From Fusobacterium perfoetens (GTDB lineage: Bacteria; Fusobacteriota; Fusobacteriia; Fusobacteriales; Fusobacteriaceae), in NCBI RefSeq assembly GCF_021531595.1, contig NZ_JADYUD010000018.1:1-38244 (forward strand): DNA of 38,244 nucleotides, read 5' to 3'. Made by a program: the position numbers and the translations under genes. Shown here in pieces: positions 7,174-14,637 of the stretch. Position 1 is the first letter of the stretch, and every line of letters starts with the position of its first letter. A model generated the notes under the pieces. The model saw nothing but the letters and a program-made list of their open reading frames with translations. It had not been told where the DNA came from and ran no database searches.

Positions 7174-8235
7174 TTAGAATTCGTCCCAACCTTCAACAGA
7201 AGAACTCATGTTATAGCTTGTAACAGTACCTTCAAAGAAATTTGCTTTAACATTTCCTTCTCCTTCAGTATCAGCAAATTTTTCAAGATGTTTGTAAGGA
7301 TTTTTTTCAAAACCTTCATACACAGGTTTTAAACCAATAGCTTTAAGTCTTTCATTAGCAAGCCATTTTGTATATTTTTCAGTTGAAATTTCAGTAATTC
7401 CTAGAATGTTATTTCCTATTATATGATTTGTCCAGTTAATTTCCTGTTCAACAGCTTTTTTAAACATATCATATATAGTGCCATCATTAAAGAAATTTGG
7501 ATTTTCTTTTCTTATCTCTTTGATGATTTGTTGGAAAAGAACAACATGAGAAAGTTCATCTCTGTTTATAAGTCTTATAATATCAGATGTTCCCATCATT
7601 CTGTTCCTGCTTGCAAGAAGATAGAAGAAATTAAATCCATTATAGAAGTATAAAGATTCTAAAAGATAATCTGCAATAATTACTTTTGCAAAGTTTTCAT
7701 CACTTTGAATATTTAAGAAATTTTGATAAATTTCTGCAATATATTTGTTTCTTTCAAAAAGGACTTTATCATCTCTCCATTTATCATAGATAGAATTTCT
7801 TGTTTCTTTTGAAAGAATAGATTCTATTATATATTGATATGACTGAGAGTGCACAGCTTCCTGAAATGTCTGTATAGACAGAACAAGATTAATTTCAGGG
7901 GCAGTAATATAATCAGATACATTTGGAATATTATTTGTCTGAATACTGTCCAGAAAGATTAGGAAAGAAAGTATTCCATCATAGGCTTTTTTTTCATAAT
8001 CAGTTAAGTTTTCATAATCATTTTTATCTTGTGTTAAATCTATTTTTTCAGGAATCCAGAAATTTCCCATCATAGTTCTGTAAAGATGGTTTGCCCATTG
8101 ATACTTTACATTGTTAAGATTAAAGATATTTGTGCTGTCTCCTTTTATGATTTTTCTTTCTGTAAGAGAATCATCTCCCAGAGGATTAAAAAGTTTTTTT
8201 CTATCCACTGCAGCTTTCACACTCCTCTTTATCAT
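7174..8235 (-). CDS. nrdB: Ribonucleoside-diphosphate reductase, beta subunit (class I)
   Basis: This is the radical-generating small subunit of class I ribonucleotide reductase, which supplies the tyrosyl radical used by NrdA to make dNDPs. With numbering from the first ATG, the di-metal ligands are D96, E126, H129, E193, E227 and H230. The radical tyrosine is Y133, in EAVHSQSY, aligning with E. coli Y122. All are present, so it should be active. The longest frame (353 aa) overlaps nrdA by 35 nt. A GTG at codon 10 (position 8208) follows an aggag SD by 13 nt and would shorten the overlap to 8 nt, giving coupled translation. I consider that start equally likely. Confidence 0.93.
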   Translation of the reverse strand: MIKRSVKAAVDRKKLFNPLGDDSLTERKIIKGDSTNIFNLNNVKYQWANHLYRTMMGNFWIPEKIDLTQDKNDYENLTDYEKKAYDGILSFLIFLDSIQTNNIPNVSDYITAPEINLVLSIQTFQEAVHSQSYQYIIESILSKETRNSIYDKWRDDKVLFERNKYIAEIYQNFLNIQSDENFAKVIIADYLLESLYFYNGFNFFYLLASRNRMMGTSDIIRLINRDELSHVVLFQQIIKEIRKENPNFFNDGTIYDMFKKAVEQEINWTNHIIGNNILGITEISTEKYTKWLANERLKAIGLKPVYEGFEKNPYKHLEKFADTEGEGNVKANFFEGTVTSYNMSSSVEGWDEF

Positions 8236-10447
8236 TCATTATATTTGTATTTTTTTGTATAGTTCTTATGTAGTAAACAGATTTGCACCCTTCTTTCCAT
8301 GCAGTCATAAGAGTATTATATATATCTTTGGCTTTTATATTTTTGTTAAGGTCAAAGATAAGTTCCATAGAGACTCCCTGTGTAGTCCATTTTCCTATTC
8401 TTGACATAACTTTTACATAAAATTCAGGATTTACATTTTTAAACTCAGGATAAAACCATGATCTGTCCTTTAAATATTTTACAACTCTCGGAACTGCTCC
8501 TTTTTGATTTTTTTCAATAAAAAATCTTGAGAAAGCAGGATTTACAGAAGCACATGCTCCCATAAGAAGAGAGGTAGAAGTATTTGGTGCAACAGCAGTA
8601 AGTTCCCCATTACGCATTCCATATTTTTTTACAAGATCAAAAACTTCATTCCATTTTTCAGAGAATTTTGAGTTATTTATATACCATTCTCTGTTTTTTT
8701 GGAAGAAGATTCCCTTATCCCAGTCTGAATTTTTAAATAATGGGTATGTTCCTCTTTCTTTAGCAAGAAGAGCAGATGATTTTATTGCATAAAGAGCAAT
8801 TTCTTCAAAAAGCTCATCTATATCATTAAGGGATTCTTCATATATCATAAATTCTCTTGCAAGATAGTCTGCAAGTCCCATAGTTCCTGTACCAATGGCT
8901 CTGTATAAAAAGTTATGTCTGTCAGATTCTTTAACAGGAGTTTTTGTTAAATCTATTGTATTATCAAGAATTCTTACAGCAGTATCAATAATATCTGGAA
9001 GTTCTTCTCTTAAAATCTCAGCAAGATTCATTGAAACAAGGTTACATGTATGAACTTCTCCTAAATCAACTGTTCTTACACCTTTATTTTCTATATTTTC
9101 TTCTCTAAAGTTTTTACTAGGAGAAAAATTAGAAAAACTTTCCATGCAAAGATTCCCGTTTCCTATCATTCCAGTATGTCTATTATGATTTACAAGATTA
9201 GCTCTGTCTTTAAAGAAAAGATAAGGCATACCAGTTTCAATCTGCACTTTCATTATTTCTTTAAACAGTTCTCTTGCTTTAATAACTTTTTTTAGTTCAA
9301 GGGAATTATCTTGTTCAATAAGAGAATATATTTTTTCAAATTCTTCTCCATAAAGTTCACATAATTCCACATTATATTTTTTACGAATTTCAAAAGGATC
9401 TACAAGAGTCCATGAAAGATTATTTTCAACTCTTTTCATAAAAAGATCTGAAATTACAACCTGAGGGTATATATCATAGGCTTTCCCCCTTTGGTCTCCG
9501 TTTTCAGTTTGAAGTTCAAGGAATGTTTCTATATCAAGATGCCATGAATCAAGAGCAACAGTAACTGCTCCTGCTCTTCTTCCCTGCTGGTTTACAGCAA
9601 CAGCTGTATCGTTTATTATTTTTATCCAAGGAACAACACCTCCACTGGCATTGTAATATCCATTTACCATTGAGTTTTTAGCCCTTATTCTTGATATATT
9701 AAGTCCTGCTCCTCCTCCATTTTTACTTATTTTGGCAATAGTATCTATATTGTAGAATATAGATTCAATGTTGTCGTCCATAGCAGTAATAAAACATGAA
9801 GAAAGATTTCCTTTTGGAATCCTTAAATTTGCAAGGATAGGAGTTGCAAGAGATATCTTCTTTAGTGAAAGAGCATTGTAGAATCTTTTTGCTACTTCAA
9901 CTTTATTTTTTTCATTTAATGCAAGAAGCATGGAAATACACATAAAAACTTCCTGAGGAAGTTCATATATTTTTCCTTCATGCTTTAAAAGATATCTGTT
10001 GACAAACATATTTGCCCCAGCATAGTCATACATCATATCTCTTGAAGTATCAACTGCTTTTTCAAGTTCCTTTATATCTTCTTCTGTATATTCAAGAAGC
10101 CTTTTATCATATATTCCTTTTTCTGTTAAAAGAGTTATTGTTTTATATAAATTTCCATATGAAAAACCTCTTTTGTGGAAAACTTCTCTTTCTGTTTCCA
10201 TCATAAGAAGGCGTCCTGCTGCATAAGTCCAGTCACTTTCCTCAAAGCTTGTCATAGCAACAGCTTGATTTATAAGAGACTCCTGAATTTTTTTAGTAGT
10301 TATATTCTCTTGGTATATTGAATCTATACAGCTTTCAAGTTCAATCATATTTACTTCAAGTCCTTCACAGGCTCTTGTAAGTTTTTCTCTTATTTTTGTT
10401 ATATCAAGATCTTCTTTTATCCCAGCTCTATTTATAACTTGTCTCAT
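8201..10447 (-). CDS. nrdA: Ribonucleoside-diphosphate reductase, alpha subunit (class Ia-like)
   Basis: The catalytic subunit has 748 residues. An N-terminal ATP-cone (about residues 1-90) marks the allosterically ATP/dATP-controlled form. The redox cysteines C218 and C468, the radical site N432-C434-E436 (in GNLCMES), the C-terminal tyrosine pair Y725-Y726 and the mobile C743/C746 pair (CESC) that receives electrons are all present. It lies 1 nt after nrdH and overlaps nrdB, so the three form one operon. The family and activity are well supported. Pairing an ATP-cone NrdA with an NrdH-type redoxin and no NrdI differs from the usual class Ib nrdHIEF order. Confidence 0.95.
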   Translation of the reverse strand: MRQVINRAGIKEDLDITKIREKLTRACEGLEVNMIELESCIDSIYQENITTKKIQESLINQAVAMTSFEESDWTYAAGRLLMMETEREVFHKRGFSYGNLYKTITLLTEKGIYDKRLLEYTEEDIKELEKAVDTSRDMMYDYAGANMFVNRYLLKHEGKIYELPQEVFMCISMLLALNEKNKVEVAKRFYNALSLKKISLATPILANLRIPKGNLSSCFITAMDDNIESIFYNIDTIAKISKNGGGAGLNISRIRAKNSMVNGYYNASGGVVPWIKIINDTAVAVNQQGRRAGAVTVALDSWHLDIETFLELQTENGDQRGKAYDIYPQVVISDLFMKRVENNLSWTLVDPFEIRKKYNVELCELYGEEFEKIYSLIEQDNSLELKKVIKARELFKEIMKVQIETGMPYLFFKDRANLVNHNRHTGMIGNGNLCMESFSNFSPSKNFREENIENKGVRTVDLGEVHTCNLVSMNLAEILREELPDIIDTAVRILDNTIDLTKTPVKESDRHNFLYRAIGTGTMGLADYLAREFMIYEESLNDIDELFEEIALYAIKSSALLAKERGTYPLFKNSDWDKGIFFQKNREWYINNSKFSEKWNEVFDLVKKYGMRNGELTAVAPNTSTSLLMGACASVNPAFSRFFIEKNQKGAVPRVVKYLKDRSWFYPEFKNVNPEFYVKVMSRIGKWTTQGVSMELIFDLNKNIKAKDIYNTLMTAWKEGCKSVYYIRTIQKNTNIMNDKEECESCSG

Positions 10448-10448
10448 T

Positions 10449-10652
10449 TTATAAAACCTCTAGGAATTTTTCCATTGGGTAAAATTCACCATCTTTTTCA
10501 ACTACAGGTGCACTCATTATTCTTGCTTTGCTTGCAGCTGTCATAAGAGCTTTTAAATCTTGAGTATATTCAAATTCAATTCCTTCTCTTTCTAAAGTTC
10601 TTTTTAAAGTTTCACATCTGCTGCAGTTTTCTTTTCCATATATTTTTATCAT
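10449..10652 (-). CDS. nrdH: Glutaredoxin-like NrdH redoxin
   Basis: A 67-residue thioredoxin-fold redoxin with the CxxC active site CSRC near residues 9-12 and the cis-Pro region SAPVV typical of NrdH/glutaredoxins. As first gene of the nrd operon it probably reduces the C-terminal cysteines of NrdA. I place the start at 10652, where MIKIYGKENC follows a GGAGG SD by 8 nt. A longer frame from 10673 would begin before that SD. It could be fed by glutathione (GshAB is encoded nearby) or by thioredoxin reductase; the sequence does not decide. Confidence 0.88.
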   Translation of the reverse strand: MIKIYGKENCSRCETLKRTLEREGIEFEYTQDLKALMTAASKARIMSAPVVEKDGEFYPMEKFLEVL

Positions 10653-10669
10653 ATCTATCCCTCCATGAA

Positions 10670-10717
10670 ACACAATATATTGTGTTATAAATAATTTTTG
10701 TTCACTATATCTTGGAA
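10670..10717 (-). promoter_or_regulatory. Tandem NrdR boxes upstream of nrdHAB
   Basis: Box 1, acacaatatattgtgt (10670-10685), is a perfect 16-bp palindrome matching the NrdR consensus. Box 2 (10702-10717) has the core CTATATCTTG, matching 9 of 10 core positions. They start 32 bp apart, about three helical turns, the usual NrdR spacing. Box 1 ends 17 bp before the nrdH start, fitting repression by NrdR at high dATP/ATP. Confidence 0.88.
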
Positions 10718-10909
10718 TATTATTACATAAATTTTTCTGTTTTTCAACTGTTTTCTTTTGATTTTTTCCTCAACAAATGGGGAATAGAAAGCAACAATAA
10801 TACTTATTTAGTATTATAACGGAATAAAAAAACTTTATATTTTCTAATTTATAAAAAAAATATTTTCATGAGATAAAATTTTATTTTTATAGATTTGCAA
10901 CATTATATA

Positions 10910-10960
10910 AAAACCCTGCATTGAAAATTAATAAAATTATTTTTCATCAGCAGGGTAATT
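10910..10960 (-). terminator. Terminator of malQ
   Basis: Stem ccctgc...ttgaaaa with ttttcat..gcaggg (10914-10928 with 10940-10955), followed on the minus strand by a T-run. It lies just past the malQ stop. Confidence 0.75.
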
Positions 10961-10970
10961 TTCTTTTAAG

Positions 10971-12476
10971 TTATTTTCTTCTGTATATATCGTTTAGATT
11001 TTTAATCCACTCTTTGTCAATTTGATTTAATGAATCTTCAGTTATACGGAAAGCCCAGTTTCCATTTGCAATTCCCGGCTGATTCATTTTTGTATCACTT
11101 CCAAAACCACATAAATCTTGAATAGGAACGATTGTAAGCTGAGCAGTGCTTTGCCATAATGTTCTTATAACAGAACGGCAAGATTCACTGTAATATCCAC
11201 CCATTCCCCAATCTTTTCCAGTGAAGTTACAATAATCAAGAGCAGTTTTTCTGTTTTCAGGTGTTGCTTCCCAAAGCCAACCTAAGATTGTATTATTATC
11301 ATGAGTTCCAGTATAAGCAATGACATTTTTTTCATAATTATGAGGAAGATGAATGCTGTCTCTGTCTCCAATAAAGGCAAATTGGATAACTCTCATTCCA
11401 GGAAGTTTTGTTTCTTTTAAAAGATTTACAACATCTTCATCAATATCTCCTAAATCTTCTGCTATGATTTGTGAGTTATTAAATTTTTTCATTACCACAT
11501 TAAAGAAATCCATTCCAGGCCCTTTTATCCAACTTCCACTTTTAGCAGTTTCAGCTTTAGCAGGAACAGCCCAGTAAGCAGAGAATCCTCTGAAGTGGTC
11601 TATTCTTACCATATCAAAGATTAAAAGAGAATTTTCTATTCTTTTAAGCCACCAACTATAATTTTGTTTTTTCATTAAGTCCCAGTTATAAAGAGGATTT
11701 CCCCACATTTGTCCCTCTTCTGAAAAATAATCAGGAGGAACACCTGCAACAAGTCTTGGACTTCCATCTTCTGAAAGGTCAAAAAGCTCACGATTTGCCC
11801 ATACATCAGCACTTTCAAGGGATACATATATAGGCATATCTCCTATAAGCTTTATTCCATTTTTATTTATTTCATTTTTAATTTTTTCCCACTGAGAATA
11901 AAATTCATATTGCATAAATTCATGGAAAAGAACTTCTTTTTCATATTCTTTAAAAGCTTTTTCCACAGCTTCTTTTTTATGAAATTTAAGTTCTTCATCT
12001 TCCCATAAATACCAATCAGTATCATTATTTTTTTCTCTTAAAGTCATATAAAGAGCAAAATCTGGAAGCCAGAAACTATTTTTTTCAGCAAATTCTGTGA
12101 TTTTTTCTTTTTCTTCTGTGCTTATTCTTTCATATGCAAGATAAAGAGTTTTATATCTGTTTTTATTAATATATTCAAAGTCTACAAAATATGGATTTTC
12201 ATATTCACTTTTTTTTAGTTCTTCTTCTGTTAAAAGTCCTTTTTCTGCAAGGGAAGGAAGATCTATAAAAAGAGGATTTCCTGCAAATGCTGAAAAGCTT
12301 TTATAAGGGGAATTACATTTATCTGTTGTGCCGAATGGAAGAGTCTGCCACCAGCTAAAACCAGCTTCTTTTAAAAATTTAGAAAAATTTACTGCTTCTT
12401 TTCCAAAACTTCCTATTCCATATTTTCCAGGAAGAGAGGAAATATGAAGCAGAACACCTCCAGAACGATTTATCAT
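10971..12476 (-). CDS. malQ: 4-alpha-glucanotransferase (amylomaltase)
   Basis: This 501-residue GH77 enzyme transfers alpha-1,4-glucan segments between maltodextrins in the cytoplasm. The catalytic residues are visible: nucleophile D293 (in RIDHFRG), acid/base E340 (in IAEDLG) and D393 (in GTHDNNT). Length and motif order match bacterial MalQ of the short type. It is monocistronic, with its own promoter (12522-12550) and terminator, and no maltodextrin phosphorylase or transporter is adjacent. A role in maltodextrin or glycogen turnover is expected. Confidence 0.95.
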   Translation of the reverse strand: MINRSGGVLLHISSLPGKYGIGSFGKEAVNFSKFLKEAGFSWWQTLPFGTTDKCNSPYKSFSAFAGNPLFIDLPSLAEKGLLTEEELKKSEYENPYFVDFEYINKNRYKTLYLAYERISTEEKEKITEFAEKNSFWLPDFALYMTLREKNNDTDWYLWEDEELKFHKKEAVEKAFKEYEKEVLFHEFMQYEFYSQWEKIKNEINKNGIKLIGDMPIYVSLESADVWANRELFDLSEDGSPRLVAGVPPDYFSEEGQMWGNPLYNWDLMKKQNYSWWLKRIENSLLIFDMVRIDHFRGFSAYWAVPAKAETAKSGSWIKGPGMDFFNVVMKKFNNSQIIAEDLGDIDEDVVNLLKETKLPGMRVIQFAFIGDRDSIHLPHNYEKNVIAYTGTHDNNTILGWLWEATPENRKTALDYCNFTGKDWGMGGYYSESCRSVIRTLWQSTAQLTIVPIQDLCGFGSDTKMNQPGIANGNWAFRITEDSLNQIDKEWIKNLNDIYRRK

Positions 12477-12521
12477 AACAATCAGCCTTTCTTTCTTATG
12501 TTTTAATTTATTTATATTTAT

Positions 12522-12550
12522 AATATAACAAATTAAAAAGTATTAAGCAA
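12522..12550 (-). promoter_or_regulatory. Promoter of malQ
   Basis: On the minus strand TTGCTT (12545-12550), 17 nt and TATATT (12522-12527), about 45 bp before the malQ start. Moderate match. Confidence 0.5.
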
Positions 12551-12600
12551 TAAAAAGTTAAAATTAACAATACGGCAGTAATGTGAAAAATAAAAAGAGT

Positions 12601-12640
12601 ACAAGAGAGATGTGAATAATATATTTCGCATTTCTCTTGT
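12601..12640. repeat. 40-bp inverted repeat upstream of the MarR-type gene
   Basis: Arms of 16 bp (12601-12616 and 12625-12640) pair with only two G-T wobbles around a short loop. It lies 13 bp upstream of the -35 box of the MarR-type gene, so it could be an operator. On the minus strand it is followed by a T-rich tail and could also act as a terminator. Confidence 0.6.
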
Positions 12641-12653
12641 ATATAAAAAAAGA

Positions 12654-12682
12654 TTGACAAACTTTGAATAAGAATTTATAAT
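12654..12682 (+). promoter_or_regulatory. Perfect consensus promoter for the MarR-type gene
   Basis: TTGACA (12654-12659), 17 nt, TATAAT (12677-12682), 33 bp before the start codon. Such a strong promoter on a regulator gene suggests autorepression. Confidence 0.75.
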
Positions 12683-12715
12683 TGTCCGCAAATGAGTAAG
12701 AGGATGTGAGATTTT

Positions 12716-13150
12716 ATGAAAAATAATGATATAGGATTTTATATAAGAAAACTTAATAACCATATTGAAAAATACAGCCATTCTCTTTATAGCAGAAAAG
12801 ATACAAATGAATGTTCTCTTTCTAATTTATGGGTAATAGATTATGTAAGTGAAAATTCAGATATAGATATATATCAAAAAGATGTAGAGGCAGAATTTTC
12901 AATAAATCGTGCCACTGCTTCTAAAATGCTTTCACTTATGGAGGAAAAGAAATTCATTTCCCGTATTTCTTCTTCAGAAGATGGAAGAAAGAAAAAAATA
13001 AAAATTCTTCCTGAAGGGGAAAAGTTAAGAGGAATATGTGCTTCATTGAAAAAAGAGATGGAGCAGGAGCTTACTTCTCCTTTAAGCAAAGAAGAAATAG
13101 AAATACTAAGAAATCTTTTAAGAAAAATGATAAAACATTTTGAAGATTAA
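12716..13150 (+). CDS. MarR family transcriptional regulator
   Basis: A 144-residue winged-helix protein of MarR type: dimerisation helices at both ends, a recognition helix around residues 58-78 (EFSINRATASKMLSLMEEKKF) and a wing with the characteristic SSEDGRKKKIKI near residues 85-97. It lies directly upstream of a MATE exporter on the same strand, the usual setting for a MarR protein controlling drug export. The exporter has its own upstream region after a terminator, so control would be through an operator rather than read-through. The ligand cannot be predicted. Confidence 0.88.
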   Translation: MKNNDIGFYIRKLNNHIEKYSHSLYSRKDTNECSLSNLWVIDYVSENSDIDIYQKDVEAEFSINRATASKMLSLMEEKKFISRISSSEDGRKKKIKILPEGEKLRGICASLKKEMEQELTSPLSKEEIEILRNLLRKMIKHFED

Positions 13151-13151
13151 A

Positions 13152-13190
13152 GAAGAGAGCTGTTGCTTTGTGCAGAGCTCTTTTTTATAT
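13152..13190 (+). terminator. Terminator after the MarR-type gene
   Basis: Stem agagct (13156-13161) with agctct (13176-13181), followed by a T6 run. Short stem but well placed. Confidence 0.6.
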
Positions 13191-13316
13191 TAAAAATAAA
13201 AAAATTCACATTAGACTTGTATATATTTTTTTACGCTTTTGTCTTGTATTCTTTTTTTTATGAATATTTTGTATAATTTAAATAGGTAAAAAGTAAAATT
13301 TTTAGGGTGAGGGCAG

Positions 13317-14636
13317 ATGAAGAAGTTTAATGATATGACTAAAGAGCCTATAAAAAAGACTCTAATACTTTTGGCTCTTCCTATTATGGGAGCATCTTTT
13401 TTTCAGCTTGCTTATGGAATAGTTGATATGCTTTGGATAGGAAAGTTAGGGAGCAGGGCTGTGGCTGCAGTTGGTTCGGCAGCATTTTTTATAAATCTTG
13501 GCTTTGGTCTTAATACAATAATAGTAACTGGAGCAGGAATAAAAGTAGCACACAGACTTGGAGCTAAAAAATACCAGGAAGCAGATGAATTTATAAATAC
13601 GGGATTTATGATGAATATATCTCTGTTTCTTATTTATTTTACTTTTCTTTTTCTCTTTAGGAATATGATAGTTAGGTATTTTAATTTTAATGATACTGGT
13701 GTTGAAAACATGGCAAAGCAGTATCTTATGATAACAGGTATAGGAACACTTTTTAAGTTTTCAAACTTTATGTTTGTAAGTATTTTTAATAGTTTTGGTG
13801 ATAGTAAAACACCTTTTAAGATAAACTGTATAGGTGTTATAATGAATATATTTCTTGATCCTATATTTATTTTTGTCTTTAATATGGGAGTATTCGGAGC
13901 AGGACTTGCCACTATGTTCTGTGAGGGAATAAATACTTCTCTTTTTTATATATATTCAAAAAAATATTTTACTATAAAAAGGCAGAAAAAATACAGCATA
14001 GAAAAAATAAAGGATATATTCTTTCTTGGATTTCCAAATGGAATTCAGAGAGTACTTTTTACAACAATATCTATTGTTCTTGCTAGAATGGTTGCAAGCT
14101 GGGGAGCATCAGCAATTGCAGCACAGAAAATAGCACTTCAGATAGAAGCAGTATCTTACCTTACAATAGGAGGGCTTCAGGGAGCAGTAGCCTCTTTCAT
14201 AGGACAAAATTATGGGGCTCAGAGAGGTGACAGAATAGAAGAGGGATACAAGGTTTCAATGAAGCTTTCAGCAGGACTTGGTATTATAACAACTCTTATT
14301 TTTGTAATTTTTGCAGAGCCACTTATGAAAATATTTATTGATGACGAAAAAACACTGGAAATAGGAATGAATTATTTAAGAATTGTAGGACTTTCTCAAG
14401 TGTTTATGTGTCTTGAAATTGTAAATAGTGGAGCATATAGTGGAATAGGAAAACCTAAAATAGCTTCAATGATAGGAATAATTTTTACATCTTTAAGAAT
14501 ACCTACAGCTTTTATTCTTACAAAAATATTTGGAATAAATGGGGTATGGCTGACAATATCAGGTACAACAGTAGTAAAAGGTTTATTGTCAACATATCTT
14601 TTCTCAAAAGAAAGAAAATATAATTTTAGGAGGTAA
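13317..14636 (+). CDS. MATE family efflux transporter
   Basis: A 439-residue inner-membrane exporter with about 12 hydrophobic segments in two similar halves, each starting with a MATE-like LALPIMGASFFQLAYG / FLGFPNGIQRV region. MATE proteins export cationic drugs or metabolites using Na+ or H+ gradients. It starts after gagggcag at 13317 and ends 1 nt before gshAB, whose SD (aggagg) forms its last codons, so the two genes are translationally coupled. The pairing raises the possibility that the exporter handles a glutathione-related or oxidant-linked substrate, but MATE specificity cannot be read from sequence. Confidence 0.92.
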   Translation: MKKFNDMTKEPIKKTLILLALPIMGASFFQLAYGIVDMLWIGKLGSRAVAAVGSAAFFINLGFGLNTIIVTGAGIKVAHRLGAKKYQEADEFINTGFMMNISLFLIYFTFLFLFRNMIVRYFNFNDTGVENMAKQYLMITGIGTLFKFSNFMFVSIFNSFGDSKTPFKINCIGVIMNIFLDPIFIFVFNMGVFGAGLATMFCEGINTSLFYIYSKKYFTIKRQKKYSIEKIKDIFFLGFPNGIQRVLFTTISIVLARMVASWGASAIAAQKIALQIEAVSYLTIGGLQGAVASFIGQNYGAQRGDRIEEGYKVSMKLSAGLGIITTLIFVIFAEPLMKIFIDDEKTLEIGMNYLRIVGLSQVFMCLEIVNSGAYSGIGKPKIASMIGIIFTSLRIPTAFILTKIFGINGVWLTISGTTVVKGLLSTYLFSKERKYNFRR

Positions 14637-14637
14637 C

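Larger units (their letters stand above)
10653..10970. other. Intergenic region between nrdH and malQ
   Basis: 318 bp without a gene. It holds the nrd promoter area with both NrdR boxes, a 47-bp element (10856-10902) resembling 83-136, and the malQ terminator. A candidate nrd promoter on the minus strand, TTGAAA-17-AATAAT, lies around 10722-10750. Nothing else is evident. Confidence 0.6.
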
